Notes under the pieces: generated by a model
The model's input: the letters and a program-made list of their open reading frames with translations, nothing else
What the model was told of the DNA's origin: nothing
Database searches by the model: none
Assembly: GCF_022179305.1 (NCBI RefSeq)
Contig: NZ_BPQP01000072.1
Coordinates: 1-64,000, forward strand
Reading direction: 5' to 3'
From: Methylobacterium iners
GTDB taxonomy: Bacteria > Pseudomonadota > Alphaproteobacteria > Rhizobiales > Beijerinckiaceae
DNA: 64,000 bases
Shown: piece by piece, positions 25,963 to 34,129 of the stretch
Layout: the number at the start of each line of letters is the position of its first letter
Position numbering within the stretch: position 1 is the first letter of the stretch
Made by a program: the position numbers and the translations under genes

Positions 25963-26226
25963 ATGACCGACGCCCATCTCTGCATCGGCACGTTGAGGGA
26001 GCTCGCCAGCCTCCAGCCCGAGGCGTCGGAGGACGAGATCGACGCCGTCCTGCATGGGCACCTGTGCAGCCGGCTCGACGACGCGGCGCGCCTCGCGCTC
26101 TTGGACTTCGTCAGCAACGAGGCCGATTACGAGGCGCTCGGCAGCCCGACGCTCCACGCCTTCTGGCAGCGGGTCCTCGTCGTCGTGATCGACAAGCACC
26201 GCGTCATGACGCGCGCCTCGGCCTGA
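25963..26226 (+). CDS. Hypothetical protein, 87 aa
   Basis: Starts MTDAHLCIGTLRELASLQPE and is helical throughout (SRLDDAARLALLDFVSNEAD, AFWQRVLVVVIDKHRVMT). No signal peptide. Probably cotranscribed with the 32-aa frame. No family recognised. Confidence 0.65.
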   Translation: MTDAHLCIGTLRELASLQPEASEDEIDAVLHGHLCSRLDDAARLALLDFVSNEADYEALGSPTLHAFWQRVLVVVIDKHRVMTRASA

Positions 26227-26246
26227 CCGGGCCTTACGACGCGCCC

Positions 26247-26426
26247 TCAGCCGATCAGCGTGTGGATGCCGACGACGAGCGCGGCACCGAGGACCGCCAG
26301 GCCGAGCAGGTGCAGGCTGCTGGCCTGATCCACGGAATCCACGTCCTGGCCGACGCGATGGACAGACTCGTTCGCCTGGCCGCCGGTTCGGGTCTGGTTA
26401 GGTGCCGGATACACACGGGCGTTCAT
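26247..26426 (-). CDS. Small tail-anchored membrane protein, 59 aa
   Basis: Starts MNARVYPAPNQTRTGGQANE; a C-terminal hydrophobic helix (LLGLAVLGAALVVGIHTLIG) would anchor it in the membrane. GGGAGG is placed 8 bases before the ATG at 26426, which decides the start. Function unknown. Confidence 0.65.
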   Translation of the reverse strand: MNARVYPAPNQTRTGGQANESVHRVGQDVDSVDQASSLHLLGLAVLGAALVVGIHTLIG

Positions 26427-26536
26427 GAACCACCTCCCTGGCTGACGAACGATCAACCTCGCAGCGCGCGCATGGTTCGCAGGCTCCAATGTCGTCGGCC
26501 TCGGTCGGGTGAGCACGCAACACGGACCCAAGGCCG

Positions 26537-27013
26537 TCACCCCTTCTTTCGCAGCGGCCTCACGAAGCTGGTCCCGGCCTGCGTGAAGCCCGTGGCCTCG
26601 CGGAAGGCCTGCAGGGCAGGCTGATCCGGCGGCGCCAGAAGCTGGAGCTCATCGCAGCCGGCGAGCCGAGCCGCCTGCGCGGCGGCCTTGAGGAGCAGCC
26701 GGCCGACGCCGCGGCGGCGATCGTCGGGAGCGACCAGGAGCAGAGTGATCTGCGCGACAGGGGCGGCGGCCGCGATCGTCCGGTACCAGTGCAGGGCGAT
26801 GACGCCGCTCGGCGGTCCCCACTCCGTCGCGATCAGAACGGCGCCCTGCTCGTGCCGCAGGGCGCCCAGTCGCTCGGTCAAGTCGCTTGCCGGGATCGAC
26901 AGACCCGCCGTGCCCAGGAGCCCGGCGAGGCCGGGCGCGTCGAGGCTCGTCGCCGAGCGGATCTCCAGGCCGTATCGGCTTCCCAAGGCTCGAACCTCAC
27001 CACGCGGCCGCAC
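26537..27013 (-). CDS. GNAT family N-acetyltransferase
   Basis: A 158-residue acetyltransferase. LEIRSATSLDAPGLAGLLGT is the first strand-helix. VAQITLLLVAPDDRRRGVGR contains the acetyl-CoA binding RRxGxG/A motif (RRRGVGRLLL). The C-terminal ALQAFREATGFTQAGTSFVR closes the fold. The start is set to GTG at 27013 because GGGGGAG lies about 9 bases upstream; a TTG at 26986 is an alternative. Reading further upstream would run over the divergent DUF2171 gene. Substrate unknown. Confidence 0.88.
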   Translation of the reverse strand: MRPRGEVRALGSRYGLEIRSATSLDAPGLAGLLGTAGLSIPASDLTERLGALRHEQGAVLIATEWGPPSGVIALHWYRTIAAAAPVAQITLLLVAPDDRRRGVGRLLLKAAAQAARLAGCDELQLLAPPDQPALQAFREATGFTQAGTSFVRPLRKKG

Positions 27014-27124
27014 GAAGCTCGACTCCCCCGCACCGGGCCAGGGTAAGCCAGATAGGGCAGGCAGGCCGCTGCCCGGAACATGAAAGCACTCATCCCGTTG
27101 GCTCGCGAACAGGGAGCGAAGCGA

Positions 27125-27358
27125 ATGATCGATGTCTCTCAGCTCAAGGAACACGCCGACGTGATCGGCTCGGACGGCGTCCATGTCGGCACTGTCGACG
27201 GCGTGGAGAACGGCGAGATCAAGCTGACCAAGACCGATCCCGCGGCCGGCGGGCTGCATCATTACATCCCGGTCGACTTCGTTCAGACCATAGAGGGCAT
27301 GACAGTGCGGCTCGACCGGCCGGCCGACGATGTCAAGCGGGAATGGTCGACCTCCTGA
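27125..27358 (+). CDS. DUF2171 domain protein, 77 aa
   Basis: Starts MIDVSQLKEHADVIGSDGVH, then VGTVDGVENGEIKLTKTDPA, then HHYIPVDFVQTIEGMTVRLD. This is the DUF2171 pattern (PRC-barrel-like small protein, 'V.G.V...(D)G.IKL.K.D......H..IP...V'). AGGGAG is placed 8 bases before the ATG. Family function is not established. Confidence 0.88.
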   Translation: MIDVSQLKEHADVIGSDGVHVGTVDGVENGEIKLTKTDPAAGGLHHYIPVDFVQTIEGMTVRLDRPADDVKREWSTS

Positions 27359-27390
27359 CGGGCAGCCGCACGACAGGGGGAGACGCGGCG

Positions 27391-27687
27391 ATGGCGGAAC
27401 TCGACGCGAAGCGCGAAGAGATCGCGGGCCTGATCGCCCAGGAACTCGGCCTCGGCGATCTGAGCAGCTTGAATCCGTCCGAGCGCGCGACCGTCGATCA
27501 GCAGACCGCCGAGACCATCGAGGGCTGCGGTGATGACGCGGCCGAGCCGGCGGATTGCACGGAGGCGACGCTTCGACTCCGGCAAGTGCTGAAGGAGTAC
27601 CGCGACCTCGAGACGCTGCGCTCGGACGAACTCGACGCGCGGCTGGCCGAGGAGGGCGAAGTGTTCGCCCGGGAAGACGACGCCTGA
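27391..27687 (+). CDS. Hypothetical acidic protein, 98 aa
   Basis: Starts MAELDAKREEIAGLIAQELG. Strongly acidic and helical with two Cys (EGCGDD, PADCTE). It lies 32 bases after the DUF2171 gene, probably in the same transcript. No family recognised. Confidence 0.65.
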   Translation: MAELDAKREEIAGLIAQELGLGDLSSLNPSERATVDQQTAETIEGCGDDAAEPADCTEATLRLRQVLKEYRDLETLRSDELDARLAEEGEVFAREDDA

Positions 27688-27702
27688 CGCGAGCGACCGG
27701 AA

Positions 27703-27727
27703 GCGGGCAGGAGGTTTGACCTCCCGC
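27703..27727. terminator. Hairpin between convergent genes
   Basis: GGAGGT pairs with ACCTCC around TTG, with flanking GCGGG/CCCGC that can extend it. It lies between the ends of the convergent genes at 27687 and 27737. No T-run is visible, so termination may be weak. Confidence 0.4.
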
Positions 27728-27736
27728 ACCGGGTCC

Positions 27737-28726
27737 TCAGAGCGCCTCGATCTCGGCAAGCAGCCGGTCCGGAAGGGTCAGTCCCTCCGTGGCGGCGCGG
27801 GCCCGGGCGGCGAGGCGGCGGCTGCCGGGCAGGCGTGCCCCATCCTGATCCTCGATCATCGCGGCGAGCTGCGCGAAGCGTTCAAGCGCATCCTCTGCGA
27901 AGGCGGCGGCATCCAGCACGATGATCAACTGGCCGGTGGCCGGCGGATCGCCCTCGGCGTCGAGGAACGAGGAAGCCTCCGCCGCGAAGCGTGCGCCGAC
28001 GAGGCCGGCGGCGAGCAGTTCCACCATCAGCGCCAGCGCCGTGCCCTTGGCGTCGCCAAGCGGGATCATGGTGCCCGCCAGCGCCGCCGCCGGATCGGTC
28101 GTCGGCCGGCCCTCCGCATCCACGGCCCAACCCTCGGGGATCGGCTCCCCCCTCTGCTTGGCCGCCACGATGTTGCCCCGCGCGACCTTCGACAGGGAGA
28201 GGTCGACGACGATCGGCGCCCGGCCCGGCAGTGGGCAGGCGAAGGCGATCGGGTTGGTGCCGAAGACCGGCCGCGCGCCGCCCCAGGGCGCCATGGAGGC
28301 CGGCGCGTTGGCGAACAGCAGCGCGACGCAGTTCTGCGCAGCCAGCGCCTCGACGGGTCGTCCGGCGGCTCCGCAATGATGCGAGCGGCGGAGGGCTGCT
28401 GCGGCGATGCCCTGGGCACGGGTCATCTCCGGCAGCTGCGCCACGGCCGCGTCGAGGGCCGGATAGGCGAAGCCGTGGCCGGCATCGATCGCCAGCAATC
28501 CGGGGCGTGGTCGGCTGACCGTCACGTCCGCTCCTCCGGCGACCTTTCCGACGCGGACCTGCGCGCAGTAGGCGATGAGGCGCATGAGCCCGTGGCTCGC
28601 CAGGCCGTCGGCCTCGGCGCCGACGAGCGCCCGCGCCGTGCTCGCGGCCGCCTCTCGCCGAACGCCGCAGCGGATCAGGGTCTCCTCGGCCAAGGCCGAG
28701 GCTTCCGTGAGGGTCAGGACCGGCAT
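27737..28726 (-). CDS. Ldh family (malate/L-lactate/sulfolactate-type) oxidoreductase
   Basis: A 329-residue member of the NAD(P)-dependent Ldh_2 family, distinct from classical lactate dehydrogenase. It has ADGLASHGLMRLIAYCAQVR (DG..SHG..R), RRSHHCGAAGRPVEALAAQN with the catalytic His region, and PVFGTNPIAFACPLPG. DLSLSKVARGNIVAAKQRGE is the S-x-x-x-RG-x-I-x-x-A motif. Members reduce or oxidise 2-hydroxyacids such as malate, sulfolactate, ureidoglycolate or delta-1-piperideine carboxylate; the substrate cannot be chosen here. Confidence 0.92.
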   Translation of the reverse strand: MPVLTLTEASALAEETLIRCGVRREAAASTARALVGAEADGLASHGLMRLIAYCAQVRVGKVAGGADVTVSRPRPGLLAIDAGHGFAYPALDAAVAQLPEMTRAQGIAAAALRRSHHCGAAGRPVEALAAQNCVALLFANAPASMAPWGGARPVFGTNPIAFACPLPGRAPIVVDLSLSKVARGNIVAAKQRGEPIPEGWAVDAEGRPTTDPAAALAGTMIPLGDAKGTALALMVELLAAGLVGARFAAEASSFLDAEGDPPATGQLIIVLDAAAFAEDALERFAQLAAMIEDQDGARLPGSRRLAARARAATEGLTLPDRLLAEIEAL

Positions 28727-29140
28727 GGAGATCTGGAACCGAGGGGAGGGCGCTCCGCAATGGCGGGCATCACCTCTCTATGGCGACGGCCCTCGCGATG
28801 CGGAAGGGGTCGCCCTCGATATCGTCGGTTCGTGCAGGACGGCCGGTTTCTCGCCAGCCATTCGCGCACGTCGCGATCGCGACGCGGGATGTGCCCAGCT
28901 CGCTCAGCGAATGGCCGCATCCGCTTCCAAGGCACTGCGGCCCCGGAGAATGCCCCCGCTATGCGGGCCGCCGATCTCGGCGGCTACCGAGGCCATCCCC
29001 GCATGCTCGCTTCGGTCGACGCGCCTCGCTTACGGCGAGAAGCTGAAGAGGGGGCTCCCGGGACCCGCCGCTTACCGAGCGGAACCACCCTCATCCCGAA
29101 CCCCTCCCCGCAAAGGGGGAGGGAGGAGTGCCGAACCGAA
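28727..29140. other. Intergenic 414 bases, including a GC hairpin element
   Basis: No supported gene. The right end carries the CCCTCCCC-GCAAAG-GGGGAGGG palindrome typical of dispersed intergenic elements. Confidence 0.5.
29102..29123. repeat. GC-rich palindrome (REP-like), possible terminator of lanM
   Basis: CCCTCCCC pairs with GGGGAGGG (8 pairs) around GCAAAG, preceded by CCTCATCCCGAA. This format is common as a dispersed intergenic palindrome in Methylobacterium and other Rhizobiales. It lies 18 bases beyond the lanmodulin stop and may stabilise or end its mRNA. Confidence 0.6.
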
Positions 29141-29542
29141 TTACTTCAGCAGGTTGACCAGCGCCTTGCCCGCCTTGGACTTCAGCTCCTTGGCATCGAG
29201 GGTGCCGTCCTTGTCGGGGTCGGCCAGGGTGAACAGCGCCTGGGCAACGCCGAGATACTCCTTCTTGTCGAGGGTGCCATCGTTGTCCGGGTCGGCATCC
29301 TTCATGTCGGCCTTGCTGATGCGGCCCTTCAGCTCCTTCTTGTCGAGGGTGCCGTCGGCGTCCTTCTCGAGCTTGTCGAAGGTGGCGCTTGCGACCGCCT
29401 GGACCTCCTTCAGGTCGATGGTGCCGTCGGAATCCGTGTCCACCATCGCAATGACCTTGTTCGCAGGAGCCGCGAAAGCGGCCGGTCCGGCGACGAACGA
29501 GGCGGCGAGAATGGCGGCTGCGACGGTCTGATGGAAATTCAT
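29141..29542 (-). CDS. Lanmodulin-like periplasmic EF-hand protein
   Basis: A 133-residue exported protein: signal peptide (VAAAILAASFVAGPAAFAAP) plus four 12-residue EF loops at 35-46 (DTDSDGTIDLKE), 59-70 (EKDADGTLDKKE), 84-95 (DPDNDGTLDKKE) and 108-119 (DPDKDGTLDAKE). It ends AGKALVNLLK. Length, the short gaps between loops and the ending match lanmodulin of Methylobacterium, the selective lanthanide-binding protein, and not ordinary EF-hand proteins. Loops 1 and 2 lack the Pro at position 2 seen in lanmodulin, and loop 2 begins with Glu. AAGGAG is placed 8 bases before the ATG. It is divergent from an RND efflux operon; no TonB receptor or lut genes lie in the window. Confidence 0.88.
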   Translation of the reverse strand: MNFHQTVAAAILAASFVAGPAAFAAPANKVIAMVDTDSDGTIDLKEVQAVASATFDKLEKDADGTLDKKELKGRISKADMKDADPDNDGTLDKKEYLGVAQALFTLADPDKDGTLDAKELKSKAGKALVNLLK

Positions 29543-29862
29543 GCTTCAACTCCTTGGAGAGGCCGACAGCCTTAACATAGGTCAGTTATCGGGCAAGGCG
29601 AGATGTTGCGCTGCAATATGCTGAAGTCGGGCATCCCCAGCTTCGATCTCATCAGTGCCGACAAGGCCATGGGGGCTGCCTGAAGGATCTAGATTGATAA
29701 CGTATTCACCTCGAACGGGTCATGGGGCGGGGGAGCCGAGTGGTCGAACCGACTGCCGGCGCATCGCCCGGGGATGGCGCGAGGCGGCGGTTTCGGTCCG
29801 CAAACGAACGCGCTATGCCTCACCGGCCGCGGCGTTTGATTGCGGGTGAGGGAGGTGGGGCG
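29543..29862. promoter_or_regulatory. Divergent promoter region between lanM-like gene and RND operon
   Basis: About 320 bases between divergent genes, with an AT-richer centre (29590-29710). In-frame upstream extensions of the adaptor gene (ATG at 29722 or 29815) are possible but have poor composition. No specific operator is recognised. Confidence 0.4.
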
Positions 29863-30978
29863 TTGAGTCAGCGGGGAGGGCGCTTCATCCTGCTCGCCGC
29901 GTTCGTGGGACTGGGGGCGGCGCTGCTGGCACCGGCCACCGGGTTGGTCAGCCTGCCGGCCGCGATCGGCAGCCTCAGCCTCGACGCCGCGCCCCTCCTA
30001 GCGGGGATCCGCGAAACCGTTCGTCCCCCCGCGCCTGAGCGCCCGCACCTGCCGGCGCAACGCAGCGTCGTCGAGGAGGGACGCGTCGTGGTGCGGCTCG
30101 ACGAGGCCGAGCGCACGCGCGTGGGGCTCGAGACGATGGTGGCCGCGGTCGAGCCTCACCGGGAGGAGATGCAGGCCTATGGCAGCGTCCTCGACCTCGC
30201 CCGCGTCACCGACCTCACCAATTCCTACGCCGCCGCCAAGGCGGGGCTGCAGACGGCGCAGGCCCGGGCCGACGTCTCCCGCAACGCCTATCTGCGCGCC
30301 AGGAACCTCGGTCCCTACGCGACGACGGTCCAGGTCGAGACCACCGAGGGCACCTTCCAGACCGATCAGGCCGCGCTCGCCGCCGCCGAATCGCAGCTGC
30401 GCACGCTCGCCGCCACCGCCCAGCAGGAATGGGGGCCGGTGATCGGCCGGGCCATCGTCGAGCGCTCGCCCGTGATCACCCGCCTCATCGAGCGCGTCGA
30501 GTTCCTGGTCCAGGTGACGCTGCCGCCAGGCGAGACGCTGAAGGGCGCACCGACGAGCGCCTTCGCCGAGGTTCCACCCCAGAGCGAGCGGATCGCCCTG
30601 CGCTACGTCTCGCCTGCGACGCGCACGGACCCGCGCATCCAGGGCCTGAGCTTCTTCTACACGGTGGCGGGCGACAGCGGCTTCCTGCCCGGGATGAGCA
30701 TGCTCGCCTTCCTCGCCTCCGACCGGACCATCAGGGGCATCACCGTGCCGGAGGACGCCGTGGTGCATTGGGGCGGACAGACCTGGATCTATCGCGGGGT
30801 CGGGCCGAACGCCTTCGCCCGCCACCCGCTCAAGGGCGACGGACCGATGTCGGCCGATGCCTACGTGATTGAGGACCTGCCGGACCGCACCGAGATCGTG
30901 CTTCGCGGCGCCCAGGCGCTGCTCTCCGAGGAGATGAAGGCCCAGCTCCAGGTCTCTGGTGGCGCGGACGACGACTAG
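29863..30978 (+). CDS. RND efflux periplasmic adaptor subunit
   Basis: A membrane-fusion protein of about 371 residues. One N-terminal membrane/signal segment (RFILLAAFVGLGAALLAPAT) is followed by AERTRVGLETMVAAVEPHRE and a helical hairpin (TDLTNSYAAAKAGLQTAQAR and ALAAAESQLRTLAATAQQEW). The beta-barrel and membrane-proximal parts end FLPGMSMLAFLASDRTIRGI, TVPEDAVVHWGGQTWIYR. It would link an RND pump to an outer-membrane channel. The start at TTG 29863 is favoured by GGGAGG upstream. The pump gene begins directly after the stop. No outer-membrane channel gene is present here. Confidence 0.85.
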   Translation: MSQRGGRFILLAAFVGLGAALLAPATGLVSLPAAIGSLSLDAAPLLAGIRETVRPPAPERPHLPAQRSVVEEGRVVVRLDEAERTRVGLETMVAAVEPHREEMQAYGSVLDLARVTDLTNSYAAAKAGLQTAQARADVSRNAYLRARNLGPYATTVQVETTEGTFQTDQAALAAAESQLRTLAATAQQEWGPVIGRAIVERSPVITRLIERVEFLVQVTLPPGETLKGAPTSAFAEVPPQSERIALRYVSPATRTDPRIQGLSFFYTVAGDSGFLPGMSMLAFLASDRTIRGITVPEDAVVHWGGQTWIYRGVGPNAFARHPLKGDGPMSADAYVIEDLPDRTEIVLRGAQALLSEEMKAQLQVSGGADDD

Positions 30979-30979
30979 C

Positions 30980-33900
30980 GTGACGCCGATCTCCGGACCT
31001 CAGGCGGCCCTCGTCGCCTTCGCGGTGCGCTTCCGCGGCGTCGTGCTCGGCCTCGCCCTCGCGCTCGCCGGCTTCGGCATCTACCGGCTGGGGGATGCCA
31101 AGTACGACGTCTTCCCCGAATTCGCGCCGCCCGCCGTGGTCGTCCAGACCGAGGCGCCCGGCTTGAACCCGGAACAGGTCGAGGTGCTGGTCACCCAGCC
31201 GATCGAGGTCGCCATCAACGGGCTGCCGGGCCTCGCGACCCTCCGCTCGAGCTCGATCCAGGGCCTCTCGGTGATCACCGCCACCTTCGGGGCCGGCAGC
31301 GACGTCTACCGGGCCCGCCAGCTCGTGACCGAGCGCCTGACCGCGCTCGCCGGCCGCCTGCCCCAGGGCGTGCGGCCGCCGGCCATGACCGCGCTCACGT
31401 CGGCGACGAGCACCGTGCTCCTCGTCGGCCTCACCTCGCAGGCGCGCTCCCCCCTCGACCTGCGCACCCTCGCCGACTGGACCCTGCGCCTGCGCCTGCT
31501 GGCGGTACCGGGCATCGCGGAGGTCTCGGTCTATGGCGGGGGCGTGCGCTCGCTGCAGATCCAGGTCCGGCCGGCAGACCTGATCCGGTTCCGCGTCGGC
31601 ATGAACGACGTGCTCGCCGCCTCGCGCCTCGCCACGGGGGTGCGCGGCGCCGGCTTCGTCGACACGGCCAACCAGCGGGTGACGCTGCAGACCGACGGCC
31701 AGTCCCTCAGTCCCGAGGCGGTGGGGCGCACGGTTCTGATCAACGAGGGCGGCGCCAGCGTGACGCTTGCCGACGTCGCCACCATCCTGGAGGCGCCCGA
31801 GCCGCCGATCAGCGCCGCCCTGGTCGACGGGGTGCCCGGAATCCTCATCATGGTCGGCGCGCAATACGGCTCCAACACCCGCGAGGTCGCGGCCCGGGTC
31901 GAGGCGGCACTGGCCGAGCTGAGACCGGCCCTGGAGCGGGAGGGAGTCGTCCTGCGCACCGACCTCTTCCGGCCGGCGAACTTCATCACCACCGCCAACG
32001 GGCACGTGCTGCAGGCGCTGGCGCTGGGCGGAATCCTCGTCGTGATCGTGCTGTTCGTCTTCCTGTTCGACTGGCGCACCTGCGTGATCTCCTGCACGGC
32101 GATCCCGCTCTCGCTGCTCGTCGCGGTCCTGGCGCTCCAGGCATTCGGGGAGAGCCTCAACACGATGACGCTCGGGGGGCTCGCCATCGCCATCGGCGAG
32201 GTGGTGGACGATGCCGTGATCGGGGTCGAGAACGTAGTCCGGCGCCTGCGCGAGAACCGGCGGGCCGGCCTGCCGGTCCCGGAGGGGAGGGTGGTCATCG
32301 ACGCCCTGCTCGAGGTCCGCACGGCGGTGGCCTACGCGACCTTCGCGGTGCTCCTCGTGTTCCTGCCGGTGCTCGCGCTCTCAGGGATCGCCGGGGCGCT
32401 GTTCGGCCCGTTGAGCCTCGCCTACATCCTCGCGGTCATCGCCTCGCTCGCCGTGGCGCTGACCCTGACGCCGGCGCTCGCCATGCTGCTCCTGACGGGG
32501 CGGGGGACGGGGGACACCCGCGATCCGGCCGCGATGCGCTGGTCGCGCGCGGCCTATGCCGCGCTACTGACCCGGATCGGGCGGGCGCCGCGCCTCGTCA
32601 TCGCGACGGGCGCGGTCCTGACGCTCGCCGGCGCTGCGATCGTGCCCTTTTTCGGCAGCACCTTCCTGCCGGACCTCAAGGAAGGGCACCTCATCCTGCA
32701 CATGGCCGCCGCGCCCGGCACCTCGCTGCAGGAATCGGCCCGGCTCGGCACCCGGATCACGCAGTCGCTGCGCGAGATTCCCGGCGTTCGGGCCGTCGCT
32801 TCGCAGATCGGGCGCGCGGAGGTGGGCCAGGATACGGCCGGCACCCATTACAGCGAGATCCATATCGACCTCGAACCCGGCCTCGACGGCGCCGCCCAGA
32901 AGGCGACGGAGGAGCGCATCCGCACGCTGATGGCGGGGTTTCCCGGCGCGGCCTTCTCCCTCAAGACCTTCCTGACCGAGCGCATCGAGGAGACGGTGGC
33001 GGGCGCGCCCGCGCCGGTAGTGATCAACGTCTTCGGCACCGATCTCGGCCGAATCGAGGCGGCGTCCCGCGATATCGCCCGCGAGCTCGGGGAGGTGAGG
33101 GGGGCCGCCGACGTCGCTCAGAGCTCGCCGCCGGGGCTGCCGCAGATCAACGTCTCCTTACGCCCGAACGATCTGCGCCACTGGGGCCTCTCGGCGATCG
33201 AGGTGATGGAGGTGGTGCGCACCGCCTACCAGGGCGACACCGTCGGCCAGACCTACGAGGGCAACGCCGTGTTCAACGTCCTCGTCATCCTGGACATCCA
33301 GGCACGCGGGCGGCTCTCGGCGGTGGGCGACCTGCCGCTACGGACCTCGAGCGGGCGCTACATCCGCCTCGCCCAGGTCGCCGACATCTACGAGAGCTCG
33401 GGCCGCTACCAGGTCCAGCACCAGGGCGCGCAGCGCGTGCAGACCGTCACCGCGAACGTGCGCGGCCGCGATGTCGCCGGCTTCGTCGCTGAGGCGCGCG
33501 CCAAGATCGCCCGCGAGGTCGTCCTGCCCACCGGCGTGTATCTGGGCTTTGCCGGCGCCGCGGAAGCCGAAGCACGGGCGCGGCGCGACCTCCTCGTCTA
33601 TTCGGGCGTGGCGGGCCTCGGCATCCTGATGCTGCTCGCCGTGGTCACGGGCTCGGTGCGCAACCTCATCCTCGTCCTCGTCAACCTGCCCTTCGCCTTC
33701 GTCGGCGGCGTGCTGGCGGTGGCGCTCACGGGCGGAACCCTCTCGATCGGCTCCATCGTCGGCTTCGTGACCCTGTTCGGCATCAGCTTGCGCAACACCA
33801 TCATGATGGTCTCGCATTACGAGCACCTCGTCGGCGTCGAGGGGCAGCCCTGGAACGCGGAGACCGCCGTCGCCGGAGCGGCCGACCGCCTCGTGCCGAT

Positions 33901-34129
33901 CCTGATGACGTCGCTCGTGACCGGGCTCGGCTTGCTGCCGCTGGCGCTCGGCGCCGGCGAGCCCGGCCGCGAGATCGAGGGGCCGATGGCGCTCGTGATC
34001 CTCGGCGGCCTCGTCACGTCGACGGTGCTCAACCTCCTGATCCTGCCGACGCTGGCGCTCCGCTACGGCCGCTTCACGGCTCCGGAGGGCAGGGGGCTCG
34101 AGCCCCTGCCCGGCACGGCACAGGGGTGA
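30980..34129 (+). CDS. Heavy-metal-type RND efflux permease (CzcA/CusA family)
   Basis: A 1049-residue inner-membrane proton-driven pump. The N-terminal helix and first porter part read KYDVFPEFAPPAVVVQTEAP and GLNPEQVEVLVTQPIEVAIN. The TM4 motif is LAIAIGEVVDDAVIGVENVV (about residues 401-420), with paired Asp typical of the heavy-metal HME branch, followed by RRLRENR. The late helix region has FVTLFGISLRNTIMMVSHYE. The residue set differs from classical CusA and CzcA, so the metal cannot be named. The start GTG at 30980 lies one base after the adaptor stop. Complete and apparently functional. Confidence 0.93.
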   Translation: MTPISGPQAALVAFAVRFRGVVLGLALALAGFGIYRLGDAKYDVFPEFAPPAVVVQTEAPGLNPEQVEVLVTQPIEVAINGLPGLATLRSSSIQGLSVITATFGAGSDVYRARQLVTERLTALAGRLPQGVRPPAMTALTSATSTVLLVGLTSQARSPLDLRTLADWTLRLRLLAVPGIAEVSVYGGGVRSLQIQVRPADLIRFRVGMNDVLAASRLATGVRGAGFVDTANQRVTLQTDGQSLSPEAVGRTVLINEGGASVTLADVATILEAPEPPISAALVDGVPGILIMVGAQYGSNTREVAARVEAALAELRPALEREGVVLRTDLFRPANFITTANGHVLQALALGGILVVIVLFVFLFDWRTCVISCTAIPLSLLVAVLALQAFGESLNTMTLGGLAIAIGEVVDDAVIGVENVVRRLRENRRAGLPVPEGRVVIDALLEVRTAVAYATFAVLLVFLPVLALSGIAGALFGPLSLAYILAVIASLAVALTLTPALAMLLLTGRGTGDTRDPAAMRWSRAAYAALLTRIGRAPRLVIATGAVLTLAGAAIVPFFGSTFLPDLKEGHLILHMAAAPGTSLQESARLGTRITQSLREIPGVRAVASQIGRAEVGQDTAGTHYSEIHIDLEPGLDGAAQKATEERIRTLMAGFPGAAFSLKTFLTERIEETVAGAPAPVVINVFGTDLGRIEAASRDIARELGEVRGAADVAQSSPPGLPQINVSLRPNDLRHWGLSAIEVMEVVRTAYQGDTVGQTYEGNAVFNVLVILDIQARGRLSAVGDLPLRTSSGRYIRLAQVADIYESSGRYQVQHQGAQRVQTVTANVRGRDVAGFVAEARAKIAREVVLPTGVYLGFAGAAEAEARARRDLLVYSGVAGLGILMLLAVVTGSVRNLILVLVNLPFAFVGGVLAVALTGGTLSIGSIVGFVTLFGISLRNTIMMVSHYEHLVGVEGQPWNAETAVAGAADRLVPILMTSLVTGLGLLPLALGAGEPGREIEGPMALVILGGLVTSTVLNLLILPTLALRYGRFTAPEGRGLEPLPGTAQG

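Noticed and set aside
27716-29575. Plus-strand open frame of 619 codons across the Ldh and lanmodulin genes
   Set aside because: Lies antisense to two well-supported genes; composition is typical of a GC-driven shadow.
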